Source: Diorhabda sublineata (lineage: Eukaryota > Arthropoda > Insecta > Coleoptera > Chrysomelidae). From it: a DNA stretch of 64,000 bases. Below are positions 10,031 to 21,736 of this stretch, one piece after another (position 1 is the first letter of the stretch; every line of letters starts with the position of its first letter). The DNA lies in assembly GCF_026230105.1 (NCBI RefSeq), contig NC_079480.1, positions 11,946,488 through 12,010,487 on the forward strand, given 5' to 3'. The notes under the pieces are model-generated. The model had not been told where the DNA came from and did no database searches. It saw only the letters and a program-made list of their open reading frames with translations. The translations under genes were made by a program, and so were the position numbers.

Positions 10031-10409
10031 CATCAAATTTAAGATAACGATGTGGAACCAATAAAATACGTTCTTCTGATGTGACGTTAATTCTAAAAAG
10101 AAGAAGCGTGGCCATGGATAATCCATTTCCCAGATGTTCGCATTTTGTACCGAGGGTCATTTTATGACAAAATGGGTAAATGTGAAGTTTTCAGTAAACA
10201 AGGGATTCAATCCAAACCACTGTCAAAATTCTCTACATGTCGTTTATCTCTCTGTTGTAATGCTACCAAAATCTGTTTCTTAGAAATCCTCCAGGTGACT
10301 ACCAGGTAATAATTCTAGGATTATGTTGCAGCATTTATTTTATGTATTTTAGTAATAAATACACAGACATTTTTCGTATCAGTTTGTTATTTGTATAATA
10401 ATCGTAATC

Positions 10410-10530
10410 CTAATAGGTCAGGTAGCAAAGAGAAAGTCATTAGGAACAGATTTGGTGAATTAGGTGGATGGTCAAATCTGTAATATTCGTACTTTTCAAA
10501 ATTTAGCCATGGCGGTCATTGAAGGATAAG
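10410..10530 (-). pseudogene. mariner transposase fragment, copy 1
   Basis: Minus strand reads SMTAMA then HPPNSPNLFLMTF, a decayed form of the mariner block around the third catalytic aspartate (HPPYSPDL). Two better copies lie at 11.6-12.1 kb. Confidence 0.6.
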
Positions 10531-10539
10531 GAATTTTCA

Positions 10540-10980
10540 GAATCAGGATGAATTATGATAGGTTGTCTATCAAAAAATAGGCCCTTCTTCAAAGCAATTA
10601 AAAAAATTCATTCTGAATTATTTACATTTGATGAGAAACGACTCAGATCTTATCATTGTTTCAAAATTTGTTTCAACAATTAATACAAAACTTTTCAAAA
10701 CTAATGTGCTACTAAATTTGACAAAACAATATTTCTCATGATATTTTTCTATTTTTAAATCAAATAAATTCTTGGAACATTTTCTTATATTTTATACTCA
10801 ACCGATTTTTTATTCAATTGATCTGCATTTCTCATATAGCTCAATTTTCGAAAAATAAACGTCCTCTGCTCTCTAAATAATGCAATTTTCATCTATTGTG
10901 GTTCCTTCATTTGATCAGAAACGTCTTAGACCTTATCATTGTTTTAAAAATTTGATTCGCCAATAAATAATTTATTAACA
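10540..10980. repeat. dispersed repeat, copy 2, with internal duplication
   Basis: Matches 9440-9655. In addition 10625-10685 and 10915-10975 repeat each other (AGAAACG...CTTATCATTGTTT). Confidence 0.5.
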
Positions 10981-11624
10981 TTTTGTAGCTTTTATTCAGT
11001 TAATATCATATTGTATTTTTGTGTTAATAAATTTGTTATTTTTTTTATAAAAAGTGTTTCATTGCGAAAACACATAATTCTAGTGACTTTTTTAGCAATG
11101 TCTAGTGGTGTGATTCAGATTTCCTAAAATGGTCCTTCTAGTTTAAAAATTAGGTATAACAGCAATGAATTTGAAAGTAGCTCGTTTAGTATTGATTATA
11201 CATAATTTGAGAATGAATTTTTTAAGAAGAAGAAATCTGATATCAAGTAAAAGTGTAGTAAACTGCTGCACATTTAACGGTTCAGCCCACCTTTACAATT
11301 TTCAAGAATTTACAATAGAGGTTACCTGAAGCGGAGAGTCACCACCATGTCTGCATTCTCTAACTATGAATGCATCTCGTACGACGTATAACACAATAGA
11401 AAAATGAAATAAGACGACTACATTGTTTGACAGAATACAATAGTATTTGATTTAATAATCCGCTGGCAAGTAGATGAGGGATGAATAATCCAATAGATCA
11501 GAAAGGATCCGATTAATTTTGATAGATATTTTTATAATATTATTTTATTAAGCTCACTATATTATTCACTATTTAAAAATAGATTTATCAAAAATACATT
11601 ATTTTCAATGATCATTTTATTTTT
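10981..11624. other. no feature recognised
   Basis: AT-rich sequence without motifs. Confidence 0.45.
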
Positions 11625-12110
11625 CAACGTTTTCTCTTTCTATGTCTATACATTGTTGTTCTCTAACCTTTTTAACCGTTCCAAATAATAGTTGCAGTAT
11701 CCTCTCAACGGGCGCTTTGTGGTTAGAAAGCAGTAGAAAGTCATTGGGAACAGATCTGGTGAATATGGTGGATGGTCAACCTATCTGAAGTATTTTTAAT
11801 TCGTGAATCTCAGTCATGGCGGTCATTGAAGGATAAGAAAGTGCGTCACCTTAAAAGAAAAGTTCTTTCTTCTTCTTCTTCGAATTCAATCGCTTTTTTG
11901 CAATTTCTCCTCACCTCTTTCTAAGTCTATACATTTGATTCAGTTGTTCTCCAACCTTTTTAACCGTTCCAAATAATAGTTGCAGTATCCTCTCAACGGG
12001 CGCTTTGTGGTTAGAAACCAGGAGAAAGTCATTGGGAACAGATCTGGTGAATATGGTGGATGAATATCTGAGGTATTTGTAATTCGTAAACCTTAAGCAT
12101 GGAATACGTT
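11625..12110 (-). pseudogene. tandemly duplicated mariner transposase fragment
   Basis: Two direct copies (about 11625-11860 and 11925-12110) encode on the minus strand AMAEIHEL, HPPYSPDLFPMTF, TTKRPLRGYCNYYLERLKR and ENN before a stop. This is the C-terminal part of a mariner transposase, with the PYSPDL motif holding the third catalytic aspartate. The shared core CAGTATCCTCTCAACGGGCG is identical in both, so the duplication is probably younger than the insertion. N-terminal regions are absent. Confidence 0.75.
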
Positions 12111-12290
12111 TGTGACAAAATTACAAGGGAACCAGGTCACGAAGTAATTCGGGTACCATCATATAATGTATTTTCAATCAGTTCAAGCACAATAATACAC
12201 ACAAAATGTAACCGCAGAAAATTGGAGAAACTGTATTCAACACGTGAAAAAAAATTAGAACACATATAGATGTATGTAGGTACAAAAATA
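12111..12290 (+). pseudogene. IS630/DDE_3-type transposase, C-terminal scrap
   Basis: GHEVIRVPSYN followed, in another frame, by NVTAENWRNCIQHVKK matches the same DDE_3 family as at 9 kb and 60 kb. The residues between are partly lost. It directly abuts the mariner duplication. Confidence 0.65.
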
Positions 12291-13375
12291 TAAATAGTTC
12301 AGAACCCGTAAAAAATTTGCTATTAATTTGCAAGATAGTAGCGATAGGGAAATTGAACTAGATAATATTGAGTAATAAATAAAATGTAATATATCTATCA
12401 ATATATTGTATATCATTTAATAGATTTAATCTACAGTCCCAATATATTAAAATTTCCAGCACAACAATGTAAACCAAATATACCCTGTATTAAAATCGAT
12501 TACATTTTATGAAATTCAAATTTCTCTTCAAACTATAGGTTTCTGTATCTATAAACTGTGCTTTAATGCATTTTCACATAAAGCATAGTGTTGTCGAACA
12601 CAAAAATGGATAAACAGAAATTTAATCAAAATTTAATAGAAATTATTTCAACTGAACTTGTAGAAAAACGTTTGTTTAAGTATATTATAGCTTCTCCAGG
12701 CTTGCTATTTAATTTACTATTGCCGGTAATAAATAGCCAACTTGTTGACATTTTTTTTCGAGGATACCATAAATTAAAACGTGAGGGTTGGTAATTGGAA
12801 AACGGTTAAAAACCCTTAGACGGAAGTTGGTGTAGTCTTAAATAATTTATATATTGTCTGGCACCGAATTCTTCTGACAATAATAGACGAATACTGAGGT
12901 GTAACCATAAATATTGTCACAATGATATACAAGGTAGGTATTACCATTTATTATGGAGTCACCCAAGAAGAAGTTATGAGTTCACTTGAGGAAACTGGTG
13001 AAATACGAACAAAAATTATTATTTCTTAGTCACATCTCAGGTTCAGGTTTTAATTTGTTCCATCGAAAGTGTATTTTTAATAAAACTATATTATTCAATA
13101 AATGAGTAATAACGGCGTTTTCTCATTAGTAGAGATTATTTCGATACGCTTATTTTGCAATTTATCCGAATGAGTAATAGATATTAATATACGATGTGTC
13201 TACTTAAGCTGGAACCATATCGAAACCTTTTTTTTTAGTGGTTTTATGAAATAAAGAAATTTTTGATAAAACGTTGTGCATGGTCCAAAAGTTAAAATGC
13301 CACCATTAGATATCAACTTTTCAAAGCAGTATATGAGGTTTGTATAAAAAAAATTTGAATTTTGTGCAGGAGTAA
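12291..13375. other. no gene recognised; one short open frame
   Basis: A 68-codon open frame at 12588-12794 begins MDKQKFNQNLIEIIS after its second methionine. The start looks weakly like a MADF-type opening but the rest does not follow, so no function is assigned. The remainder is AT-rich. Confidence 0.35.
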
Positions 13376-13680
13376 AGTAGATGATATCTGGATCCAACAT
13401 TACACGAAATGAAAAAAATAATCAAGACAGAGGATTGCAAAAGGCGAATCTGTTACGGGAAAGTTATGGCGGCTATTTTTTAGTATAGTCAATAGATTGT
13501 GGTCATCGACTATCTTAAAAAATATGAAATATTAACATCATTGCTTGATGAAGAAAGAAATCCTGGAAAAGCGACAGCATTTGAAAAAAAAAATCATTTT
13601 TAACCAGCTATTATATTTACCAGACTTCCAGTGACTTTGTCTTTTTACTAACTTCAAGTTTTACTTGCAAGAGAAAAATA
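13376..13680 (+). pseudogene. mariner transposase remnant in left palindrome arm
   Basis: Mirror copy of the right-arm mariner: an opening equivalent to DDTWIH, then a poorly preserved GKVM-type strand and a DFV-like C-terminal scrap. More decayed than its partner and shortened by a ~60 bp deletion. Confidence 0.6.
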
Positions 13681-14864
13681 CACGTGTATAAATTTAAAAG
13701 GAGTAAAGATCGTTATGGAAAAAACTGTCTTCTGATTTTCATTTCAACAACATATTCTTATAGTATCTCCAAAAATTTATTGTCTTCCATTTTCGATTCA
13801 ATACTGTTTTGTTTTTGTTCTTTTTATTCCTTCATTTAATAGTATGGAAAATAATATGGGCTTTGTATTCATCTTTGATTTACTCTTTTTGTTGTTTCGA
13901 ACATATTTGATTCTTTTGCCCGACTTTGACAGTTTTTGCCTTTTCATTACCTCTGACGGACGCTTTTTCAGTATCTATAAAACAAAAGTGTATTTTTCCG
14001 TGTTCTTTTATTGCCTTTTAACATATTTATTTAATTATGTTACGGAGGTTACATTGACGACAACATAAATATATGAATGAACAAATATAAATTGTAGACC
14101 ATATGTTAGCGCGTTGAAGTTTATAAATGTTCGAAATATATAAGTATCAAATACATCATATATTAGGTCGTTGAATGTTGTCAATTTTCTAGGGACCATC
14201 AAATCAAGAAATGCTTGGTTTTTATATACTCAATTATAATTTACACTGTTAAAGAAGTATTAAAAAAAGCAGGTTCGAATGTCATTGCCAACAATAATAG
14301 ATTTAGCTTAATCAGTAATATAATTGAATGTATTTCCAAAAATAATACGTTCCTCAAAAGCCTGCTCTATAACAGATTCAATTAAAGATTCAATTTTGAA
14401 TTGTTGAGAAAATACAATTAACTGATGAACTTTCTAACGCAGATATTGTTTGGGATGAATTCAAAAACGTTCAGAATAAAATTGAATCTTAGTTGAGGCT
14501 GTCATAGAGCAGGCTTTTGAGGAACGTATTACTTTTGAAAATACATTCAGTTATATTACTGGTTAAGCTAAATCTATTCTTATAGACAATTGACATTCGA
14601 ACCGGCTTTTTTAAATACTGATTTAACATTGTAAATTATAATTGAGTACATAAAAACCAAGCATTTCTTAATTTGATTGTCCCTAGAAAATTGACAGCAT
14701 TCAACGCCCTAATATATGATATATTTCATACTTATATATTTCGAACATTTATAAACTTTAAGGCGCTAACATATGGTATACAATTTATATTGGACATTTG
14801 TTTATTCATATATTTATGTTGTCGTCAATGTAACCTCCGTAACATAATTGAATAAATATCTTAA

Positions 14865-15110
14865 AGGGCAATAAAAGAACACGGAAAAATACACTTGTGT
14901 TTCACAGACACTGAAAAAGCATCAGACAGAGGTAATGAAAAGACAAAAACTGTCTAAGTCAGGCAAGAGAGATCAAATATGTTCGAAACAACAAAAAGAG
15001 TAAATCAAGGAAAGAATACAAAGATGAAGGAATAAAAAGAACGAAAACAAAACAGTATTGAATCGAAAATGGAAGGCAATGAAGTTTTGGAGATAATATA
15101 AGAATATATT
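14865..15110 (+). pseudogene. LINE reverse transcriptase scrap in palindrome arm
   Basis: The + strand reads AIKEHGKIHLCFTDTEKASD, which resembles RT domain A of LINEs (CFIDLEKAFD), with the catalytic aspartate in FTD. An inverted, more open copy lies at 13844-14068, read on the minus strand. In the spacer LTDELSNADIVWDEFKNVQ also looks LINE-like. The evidence is one motif, so confidence is limited. Confidence 0.4.
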
Positions 15111-15179
15111 GTTGAAATGAAAATCAGAAGACAGTTTTTTTCATAATGATCTTTATTCCTTTTAAATTTATATTATTTT

Positions 15180-15875
15180 CTTTTGCAAATCAAACTTGAA
15201 GAATAAAAGGACAAAGTCACTGGAAGCCAAATCTTGTAAATATAGTAGCTAGTTAACCCATTTGAAGTGTGATTTTTGAATTTTTGCCATGGCGATCACC
15301 GAAATCATTTTTCTGCAAATACTATCGCTTTTTCAGAATCTCTTACTTTACCTTATCAAGCAATGATGCGTTATAATCTTCGTTATTAGTTCAAATTTTT
15401 TAAGATATTCGTTGAGCACGATCCCATGATTATACTAAAAAATAGTCGTCATAACTTTCCCGTTACATATTTGCTTTTTGCAATCCACTGTCTTGACTAT
15501 TTTTTCATTTCGTGTAATGTGGATCCAGGTATCATCGACAGTTATGACAAAAAATTCGCCTTCATTTAACTTAAACCGCGTCAACCTGGAAAGTATATGG
15601 CAAATGCATTCAATTGATATGCTTTAGCCTATTCAACTCTTCAGAACCTAGATCCGATGGTCCAGAACGATTTGGTGACCTATTCGATGATATCCCATGT
15701 TGTCGCAAATTTTAGCAGTATCGAACGCTTATTGTCATTTAAGCAGATAAATCTGCTTGAATTGAACTATCCAAATTTTGGTTTTCGTAAATAAATGGTC
15801 TGGATCATTAGTACGATCTTTCAAAAACAAATATTCAATGACAGCTCGATACCCATTTCTTTCATTTGCAGAGAA
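15180..15875 (-). pseudogene. mariner transposase, nearly full-length but decayed
   Basis: Minus strand from about 15875: YRAVIEYLFLKDRTNDPD at the N-terminus, a degraded middle, then VITVDDTWIH (first catalytic aspartate region), NGKVMTTIF, HGIVLNEYLKKFELITK, SLLDK, AMAKI and DLASSDFVL at the end. The order matches mariner transposases of the lineage with FLRRFVTVDETWIHYYTP. Many stops and frameshifts interrupt it. The part from DDTWIH on lies inside the palindrome; the N-terminal part extends beyond the right arm, so the inverted duplication began inside the mariner. Confidence 0.78.
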
Positions 15876-16839
15876 ATCTTCACATCTTTCTTAATATTTC
15901 ATTGAAAAAACAAAACTTTATTGACATCTAGTACAAAAAAATTGATCTTCATCGCTCTAGTACAATAAAAATTTATTACATTAATCGATTATTTTAGTAT
16001 TAGTCCAGTCAATGATGGTAAAAAGAGTGTAAACTGTGTATTTATCCCATACAGCACGGAAGTCTGAAAATTTGGATTTACCTCTATTAAAAAAAATTTG
16101 AAAATTTCGATTGGAGCATATAATCAACTGAAATCGTATTTATACCAGTTAAATGAATATCAATTGACAAATTTTGATATAATTCATGATTTATTAACCA
16201 CTTTCGGCCCTTTAGCTTCTCTATACGATGTTTACATGGAATATAACAATATATGTCACGGATGGTTCAAATTTTATAGCTGTCGCTTCTTCTTGCACCA
16301 AGCCGACATACTTGTGTACACAGACATTCAAGAAACTATCTAGCTGAAGTTTAACTAGACCTGAGACATAGCCACTGTGTATTCATCAAAATACTAATAT
16401 GGATTTTCTAATTTTTACAAAAGCAATAAAGTCCTTAAGAAAGCATTTTGTTGGATTTTTTTAAGCCAGAAGCTCATTTGAATTAAATCCTGTTTCAAAT
16501 CTTATTTCTAAAAAGGTTCGTGCTAAAAGGACTCTTCGCGAATGCACGCAAATTTTAAACGGCCATATCTCAAACAATTTTTACCCTACAAAAAAAACGC
16601 CATAGTTTTTAGAAATGAAAAATCTACAATTTTGTACTCTACAAAATTTTACGTAGATTAGGTATATCAGTTCAATCAAGCTTAAGGAAGACAAAGAATA
16701 CAGTTCTTTTCTCACAAAATCGATATAACTTAATATTCTTTGAATTCAGCCAATTCTGTAAATATTTTTTCAACCCCTTGGACTAAAAGACTCGAGTGAT
16801 AATTCGCATAATCCATTACCATTATACAATTCTGAAGAA
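15876..16839. other. no gene recognised; one unassigned open frame
   Basis: An 81-codon open frame at 16098-16343 (+) contains FDIIHDLLTTFGPLASLYDV. I do not recognise it. The rest is AT-rich. Confidence 0.35.
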
Positions 16840-17271
16840 GAACTATCATTTGTTCGAACTTTTCTTCAAAAATATAACATTCATGCCCTTATGGTAGTCA
16901 CCAGAACGAGTAGATTCAAAAGACAATGAACTACCTACAACAAAACCGTTTGAACTAGCGATGTGTATTGTAATCATTATGCAACCCTTTCCTGTGGATG
17001 GATTTAAACCAGCAGATAAATTATTTGAAAACGCCGGTCTTCCACTTGTAAGAGATTCATCTTGCCAAAATTTATTTGGTGTATGTAATTTCTTATCCAT
17101 ACTACAATATCTATAGAGTGCTTCGACTCAGTTCAAGGTGATCCTTATCATCTCGAACGATGACAAGAACTTTGTTTACAGTCCGAAATTTACGTGCTGT
17201 TTGAAACTCTTTTTCAATACTTATGTAAAACTTACTACTAACTAATTCCTTTGTGTCATTCATTTCTTTAC
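16840..17271 (-). pseudogene. IS630/DDE_3-type transposase, middle fragment
   Basis: The minus-strand frame 17100-16846 reads DKKLHTPNKFWQDESLT, then NPSTGKGCIMITIHIASSNG and FESTRSGDYHKGMN, which is the block between the first and second catalytic aspartates of the same DDE_3 family as at 60 kb (compare GQRLIIIHAGGEN and RGDHHNEMN there). Upstream, at 17271-17120, an open stretch from MNDTKELVSSKFY could be the N-terminal part but is not recognisable. The C-terminal half is absent. Confidence 0.68.
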
Positions 17272-17599
17272 CATGTTTGTCTGTAAATTATTTAATTACA
17301 ATAATTAACTATTAACTAATAAAGAAAAGACACGCGGCCCTTTCAAAATCACACTAGAATTCAAAATAGATTACACACTGTACCTTGTAAGCTGCAACTA
17401 AACTAAACTCTAAACTTACAATCGTATATTCGGCAAGAGATTCTTGGAATTAAAATAAAATTATGTAATCTTCTGTTGACCAGTATAAACCTTTTTCTAT
17501 TGCTCTGTACGGCTTATTAACTTCTTCTGTTAGTTTGCGATCACTTCTGACCATTTTATTATATTTCTGGCGGTATGAATTAATTCTGCTATGACTCTC

Positions 17600-18075
17600 A
17601 TCCCTGTCCAATTTTTGATATTGTGGAGCCACGACATTCACTTTTAGCCCCATCCTCTTCTTTCCTCTATATTTCCTTCTATCAAGAGTTGAACAAACCT
17701 TCCGCTCCGTATCACATGTTCCAGGTTTTCCTACTTTTTATTGTTCTCAGCAATTCACGTTCTCGTCCTATTATTCGTTGGTTTTTTTTGACCGGTAGAT
17801 CCAAATCTCAACTGCTTCCAATTTGTTCATGGTGTTAACTTTTAAAGAGTTCAGCCTTCCATAACGTACAATAACACGAACCATACGTAGAATTTTGTGA
17901 ATCTCATTCTGAGGTTGAGGTCAAAGTCAGAGTTCATAAACACGTTTTTAAATTTCATGAATGAGCTCCTTGCTTTTGCTATCTTGATCTCTACGACTGA
18001 GAACAAGTCTCCACATAATCAAGTTCACAGATTTCCACCGAGATTTTTAATAATATTTTTTGTAACTGGAAGCGC
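17600..18075 (-). pseudogene. LINE reverse transcriptase, C-terminal part
   Basis: Minus strand: KIAKARSSFMKFKNVFMNSD, FDLNLRMRFTKFYVWFVLL, YVMEG.TLKVNTMNKLEAVE, WIYRSKKTNE, then NTIKSRKTWN. This is the thumb and post-RT region of endonuclease-RT LINEs (compare the sister block KARxxFxxMKxxLxxRDLxL...LYGxExWTL...LEAFEMWxYRR). 5'-truncated, with stops. A related block is at 48.6-48.85 kb. Confidence 0.72.
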
Positions 18076-19037
18076 TGACTTAACGAACACACTGTATAAT
18101 AAAGGTATGTAGTGAGGAAATACCAATTAATACAGTTAGCATTGCTAGGTCAAATGATAATTGAAAGTGTACTACGGACTTTTCAATTAATCTGAACGTC
18201 GATGGCCACTGAATAATTTCATATCGATATTAATAAAATCTTCGTAGACACTAATGCCAAAGGAATGAATTGTAAATCATATTAACAGATATTCGAGTGG
18301 TTATCAATCACTTCCAAGCCGAAACTATTTCTAGTAATTATTGTGGCTTACCTCAAGAATCTTTTCATGTGCAATTAAAAATATTTACTTGGTTAAAACT
18401 ATAAACGAAACCACTCATCAACATTTTATAGCTCAATTATTTTAAAAACTATGTTTTTGTTAAGTTGCCGACAATTGTGGTTGAAATATAAACAGAAATA
18501 GAACTTCAAAAGAGAACCGTTAGGAATAGGCTGACCGAATAAATAAGATCGCTCTGATTCTTTTATGGTATTTAAGACTCGATTGAGTTTTTAATTTTTT
18601 ATTTATAGGTAGACACATAAAACCAGATATTAATTTATGCAGCAGGAATTGTGAAGCAATAAAAATAAAAATAACAAGCTCTTTTACGTTGTGGAAGTGT
18701 CTGTATAATTTTTATATTCTTCATATTAGTTAATTTATTTTTTAAATGGTGGTCAATCATATTAATATACATGGCAACTGAAAGTCCATTTATACCCAGA
18801 ACTATTTTTTTACAGAAGGACCACCATATTCATTCATATGGGTTTAGGGAGAGTTCGATGATTTAATTCTTAAAGAGACTTTATTCTTATTTCAAAATTG
18901 CCGAAAAAAAGATTTTATTTTTCAATATTCATGGCACTGGCATTTATTCAATTTATCAATGTAATATCTAGTAATACATAACGGTAATAATATTAATATA
19001 TATAACAAATTGAAACACATTGGGGTACATTTGAGGG
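18076..19037. other. no feature recognised
   Basis: AT-rich; nothing coding-like or repetitive was identified. Confidence 0.45.
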
Positions 19038-19066
19038 TTGACAAATTGGGGTACTGTAACAAATTA

Positions 19067-19138
19067 TAATAATAATAATAATAACAATAATAATAATAAT
19101 GATGATGATAATAATAATAAAAATAATAATAATAGTAA
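19067..19138. repeat. AAT microsatellite at the 5' junction of an RLE LINE
   Basis: About 24 units of AAT with a few GAT and AAC variants, running directly into the truncated LINE coding sequence. Confidence 0.92.
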
Positions 19139-20023
19139 ATCGGAAGTCTTAGCTCTGTACCGGATTATATTCAAAGCTGATAAGAATTATTCACCTCTCA
19201 AACTCACATCGCCATATTCTGACTTAAATATAGTATTGGACACCGAGAAGCTGGAACAGTGGTCACGAAAGGCACCACACGGTAGACATCAATCTGACCT
19301 CAACCAACCGCATGTTGACAAGGAGGCTTGAAACAGATGGCTTACTAGCGACAATCTCTTTCCAGAGACTGAAGGCATCATGATGGCTATCCAAGATCAA
19401 GTTATTAACACCAATAACTACAAGAAAAATATTATTAAGGATCCGAACACTCAATCTGACAAATGCAGAAAGTGCCAACAAATATCAGAGACCATCTGAC
19501 ATATAACATCTGCTTGTAGTGTGTTAGCCAATACCGATTATCTACACTGGCATAACCAAGTGTGAAACATCATCCACTAGAATCTGGCCAACAAGTTCGG
19601 TCTTCTCAATTCGTATACACCGTATTACAAGTACCAGTCGCAAAAGGTGCTTGAAAATTACAATTTTAGACTCTACTACGATAGGTCCATTATCACCTAC
19701 AGACAGATGACGAATAACAGACCTGACATCGTGGTGGTTGATAGAAGAGTCAATTCAGTCCTTGTCGATATAGCTATACCGAACGGTCATAACGTTCTCA
19801 ACAAACACTAGGAGAAACTGGCCAAATACGCGGATCTCGCAATTGATATGTGGCACAGCGAAAATGTGGAAATAGTTCCAGTTATCATGTCATCAACTGG
19901 CGTCGTACCTAAGACCCTGCACGATAACATCGCCAAACTGGGATTACCAAAAAACACCTTCGCCGACATCCAGAAGGCTGTAATACTGAATACTTGCCAC
20001 ACAGTGCGTACGTTCATTATGTG
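19139..20023 (+). pseudogene. RLE-type LINE (R4/Dong-like), C-terminal domain
   Basis: A single main frame runs from the AAT repeat to a TGA near 20023. It contains HGRHQSDLNQPHVDKEA, LFPETEGIMMAIQDQVINT, a CX2CX8HX4C zinc motif at about 19464-19517 (CRKC...HITSAC), and a PD..D endonuclease motif (RPDIVVVDRR...VDIAIP, about 19719-19780), followed by VPVIMSSTGVVPKTLHDN and QKAVILNTC. The zinc motif plus PD-D nuclease define the restriction-like endonuclease LINEs (R2, R4/Dong, NeSL). It is 5'-truncated, as is usual for target-primed reverse transcription, and has five in-frame stops but almost no frameshifts, so it is comparatively recent. Confidence 0.87.
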
Positions 20024-20107
20024 AACCGAGCCTAATCCTTTTGATACTTTGTATCCGGGATAGGTAAATAATACCGGCTCTAAGCTGAGTAATGCATATG
20101 TCTTTCG

Positions 20108-20141
20108 CATAATAATAATAATTAATAATAATAATAATGGT
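20108..20141. repeat. AAT microsatellite, 3' end of RLE LINE
   Basis: ATA/AAT repeats directly follow the LINE 3' untranslated region, as a tail or as the second half of a split AAT target. Confidence 0.88.
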
Positions 20142-20204
20142 GGTACAAACAAAAATTAGAATTGAAAAATTAGAAAAAAAAGAATAATTGAAAACATTCT
20201 TCCT

Positions 20205-20780
20205 TCATGTTTTGGAGAAATGATGTTTTTTCATGTTCGATACAATTGCTTCAAAATTGGTACTTTTTGATGTAAGAGCGATTTGAATGCAGTCTTCGGC
20301 GTTTAATCGATTTCTGTTCTTCGTTTTTATGTTCATTATAATGGAAAAGCCTTCTTCGTACAAATATGTTGTTCCAAATGGCAGCAATTTTTTAATCGCC
20401 TCTTCATGTGCAATTTTGAAAGCCTTTGCAGCTTTTGACATCCAAAAAGACGACAGATTTGGTTTACTCTCAAATTGAATACTTGCTTCAGTATTAGATC
20501 GAAGGTCAAGAGTTGCTTCTGCCAAACCTGAAGGTTCTTCTGGTATCATAGCAATTTCACATTTAAAAGAATCTACAATCCAACTGACAGTATGTGTATC
20601 AAGGTCTGGAAAGTAATCTGAAAACCACTTTCTGAGTGTGATAAGATGTCTTACAATTGTATTCTTGATGTCAGCAAATGTAATATTTTGACAATCTTCC
20701 AAAAACAAAGCTAACCTTGAAAAAAAAGCTATTTTGTTCTATTCTACTTTCTGTCTCCAATATTGCAGCTTTAATCCAAA
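20205..20780 (-). pseudogene. hAT transposase (SCAND3/ZBED5-like), C-terminal part
   Basis: Minus strand: LKLQYWRQKVE, a stop, NKIAFFSRLALFLEDCQN, TIVRHLITLRKWFSDYFPDL, and then the dimerisation domain SSFWMSKAAKAFKIAHEEA, LLPFGTTYLYEEGFSIIMNI, KTKNRNRLNAEDCIQIALT. This is the C-terminal half of BED-finger hAT transposases. Apart from one stop the last 167 codons are open. The N-terminal half with the BED finger and first catalytic residues is missing. Its relative at 46.4-48.6 kb has lost exactly this dimerisation part. Confidence 0.83.
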
Positions 20781-20929
20781 CGGTGACACTATTTCTCTCG
20801 CTGAAATGATATTGATATTCTTTCTTTGTTTATTCCTCTTTGTGAAGATATACTTTTGCCATGTTAATCTAGGTATATACCCAGATATTTTTTCTATTTT
20901 AATCTCAATGTTGTTTAGTGTCAATGGTA

Positions 20930-21736
20930 AGCTTGTGTCTTTGAGTAAAGTAAATGAAAGACATCCAAATCGTCAAATCTTATTGAAGAGAATTTCCAAG
21001 AAAGTTTAAATAAAATTTGGATAAACAAGTGGAAAGTCTAAGTCTAATGAATAAGTCAATTCAGGTAAAATATTCATATAGAAAGTAAAGAAGATAGGAT
21101 CAATCATCATCCCCTAAAGGACACTACAAAGAACACCCTCACCCCCACTAACTAAAGTTTTTTGTATTTTGTTTTCTGTATGTTGAGTGGTCTCCAGGAC
21201 ATCTTCCTTCATAATGATTTTTCTTGTTGCATAAGTTAGTGATATCTCTTTTAATTTGTTTTGATATTATCAATACCAACTACACTTTATAAATTAGGTA
21301 TCAATTTTTCAGTTACATAATTTGAGTAATTATCAATATTCATATCATTGTGATAATCGCCAATGCTACAGCTTGCTTTCAACCTAATTTAAGGATTAGT
21401 AACGAAACCTGTTTCACCTCCAGCAGTTAGACGAACGCGTTCAGAAATACATTCTACAGCAAAAAACCGATCACTTCATATTTTTCTTATTAAAAAATAA
21501 TTTTCAGCAATGTGTTTGTTTATGTGGGTATTCTAGTTATTACAGAAAATTTAGGGTCTAAGTTCATTGAACTAATCTTTTCAGGATTAGTAAGCAATTA
21601 GATAAAACTCAGGTTTGATTTATTTGTCTTCGAATTGATTTACCAGTCGGACCTTCACACATTTAAACATCTTTAATTCATTAACCAAGCCTTTTCTGTG
21701 ATTAATAGACATGTTTTTTAATTTTGGTCCAGATTA
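20930..21736. other. no feature recognised
   Basis: AT-rich. A short C-rich patch at 21106-21155 has no coding frame. Confidence 0.45.

Larger units (their letters stand above)
13376..15545. repeat. large imperfect palindrome, ~1 kb arms, ~75 bp spacer
   Basis: The left arm (13376 to about 14400) is inverted as the right arm (about 14477 to 15545), with matches throughout, for example TACGTTCCTCAAAAGCCTGC near the centre and GGATCCAACATTACACGAAA near the outside. I judge identity by eye at 85-90 percent, with scattered indels; the left arm lacks ~60 bp in the mariner part. Each arm holds a mariner transposase remnant on the outside and a LINE-like segment on the inside. This is an inverted duplication of a composite segment, not the TIRs of one transposon. 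Confidence 0.85.

Noticed and set aside
12588..12794. Possible MADF-domain protein
   Set aside because: Only the first ~15 residues look similar; the rest does not follow the domain.
13844..14068. Phenylalanine-rich 74-codon + frame in the left palindrome arm
   Set aside because: It is antisense to a LINE-like segment, and its mirror copy in the right arm is broken.
14268..14290. GGTTCGAATG, similar to a tRNA T-arm
   Set aside because: No matching acceptor, D-arm or anticodon stem around it, and the same text recurs in the palindrome partner.
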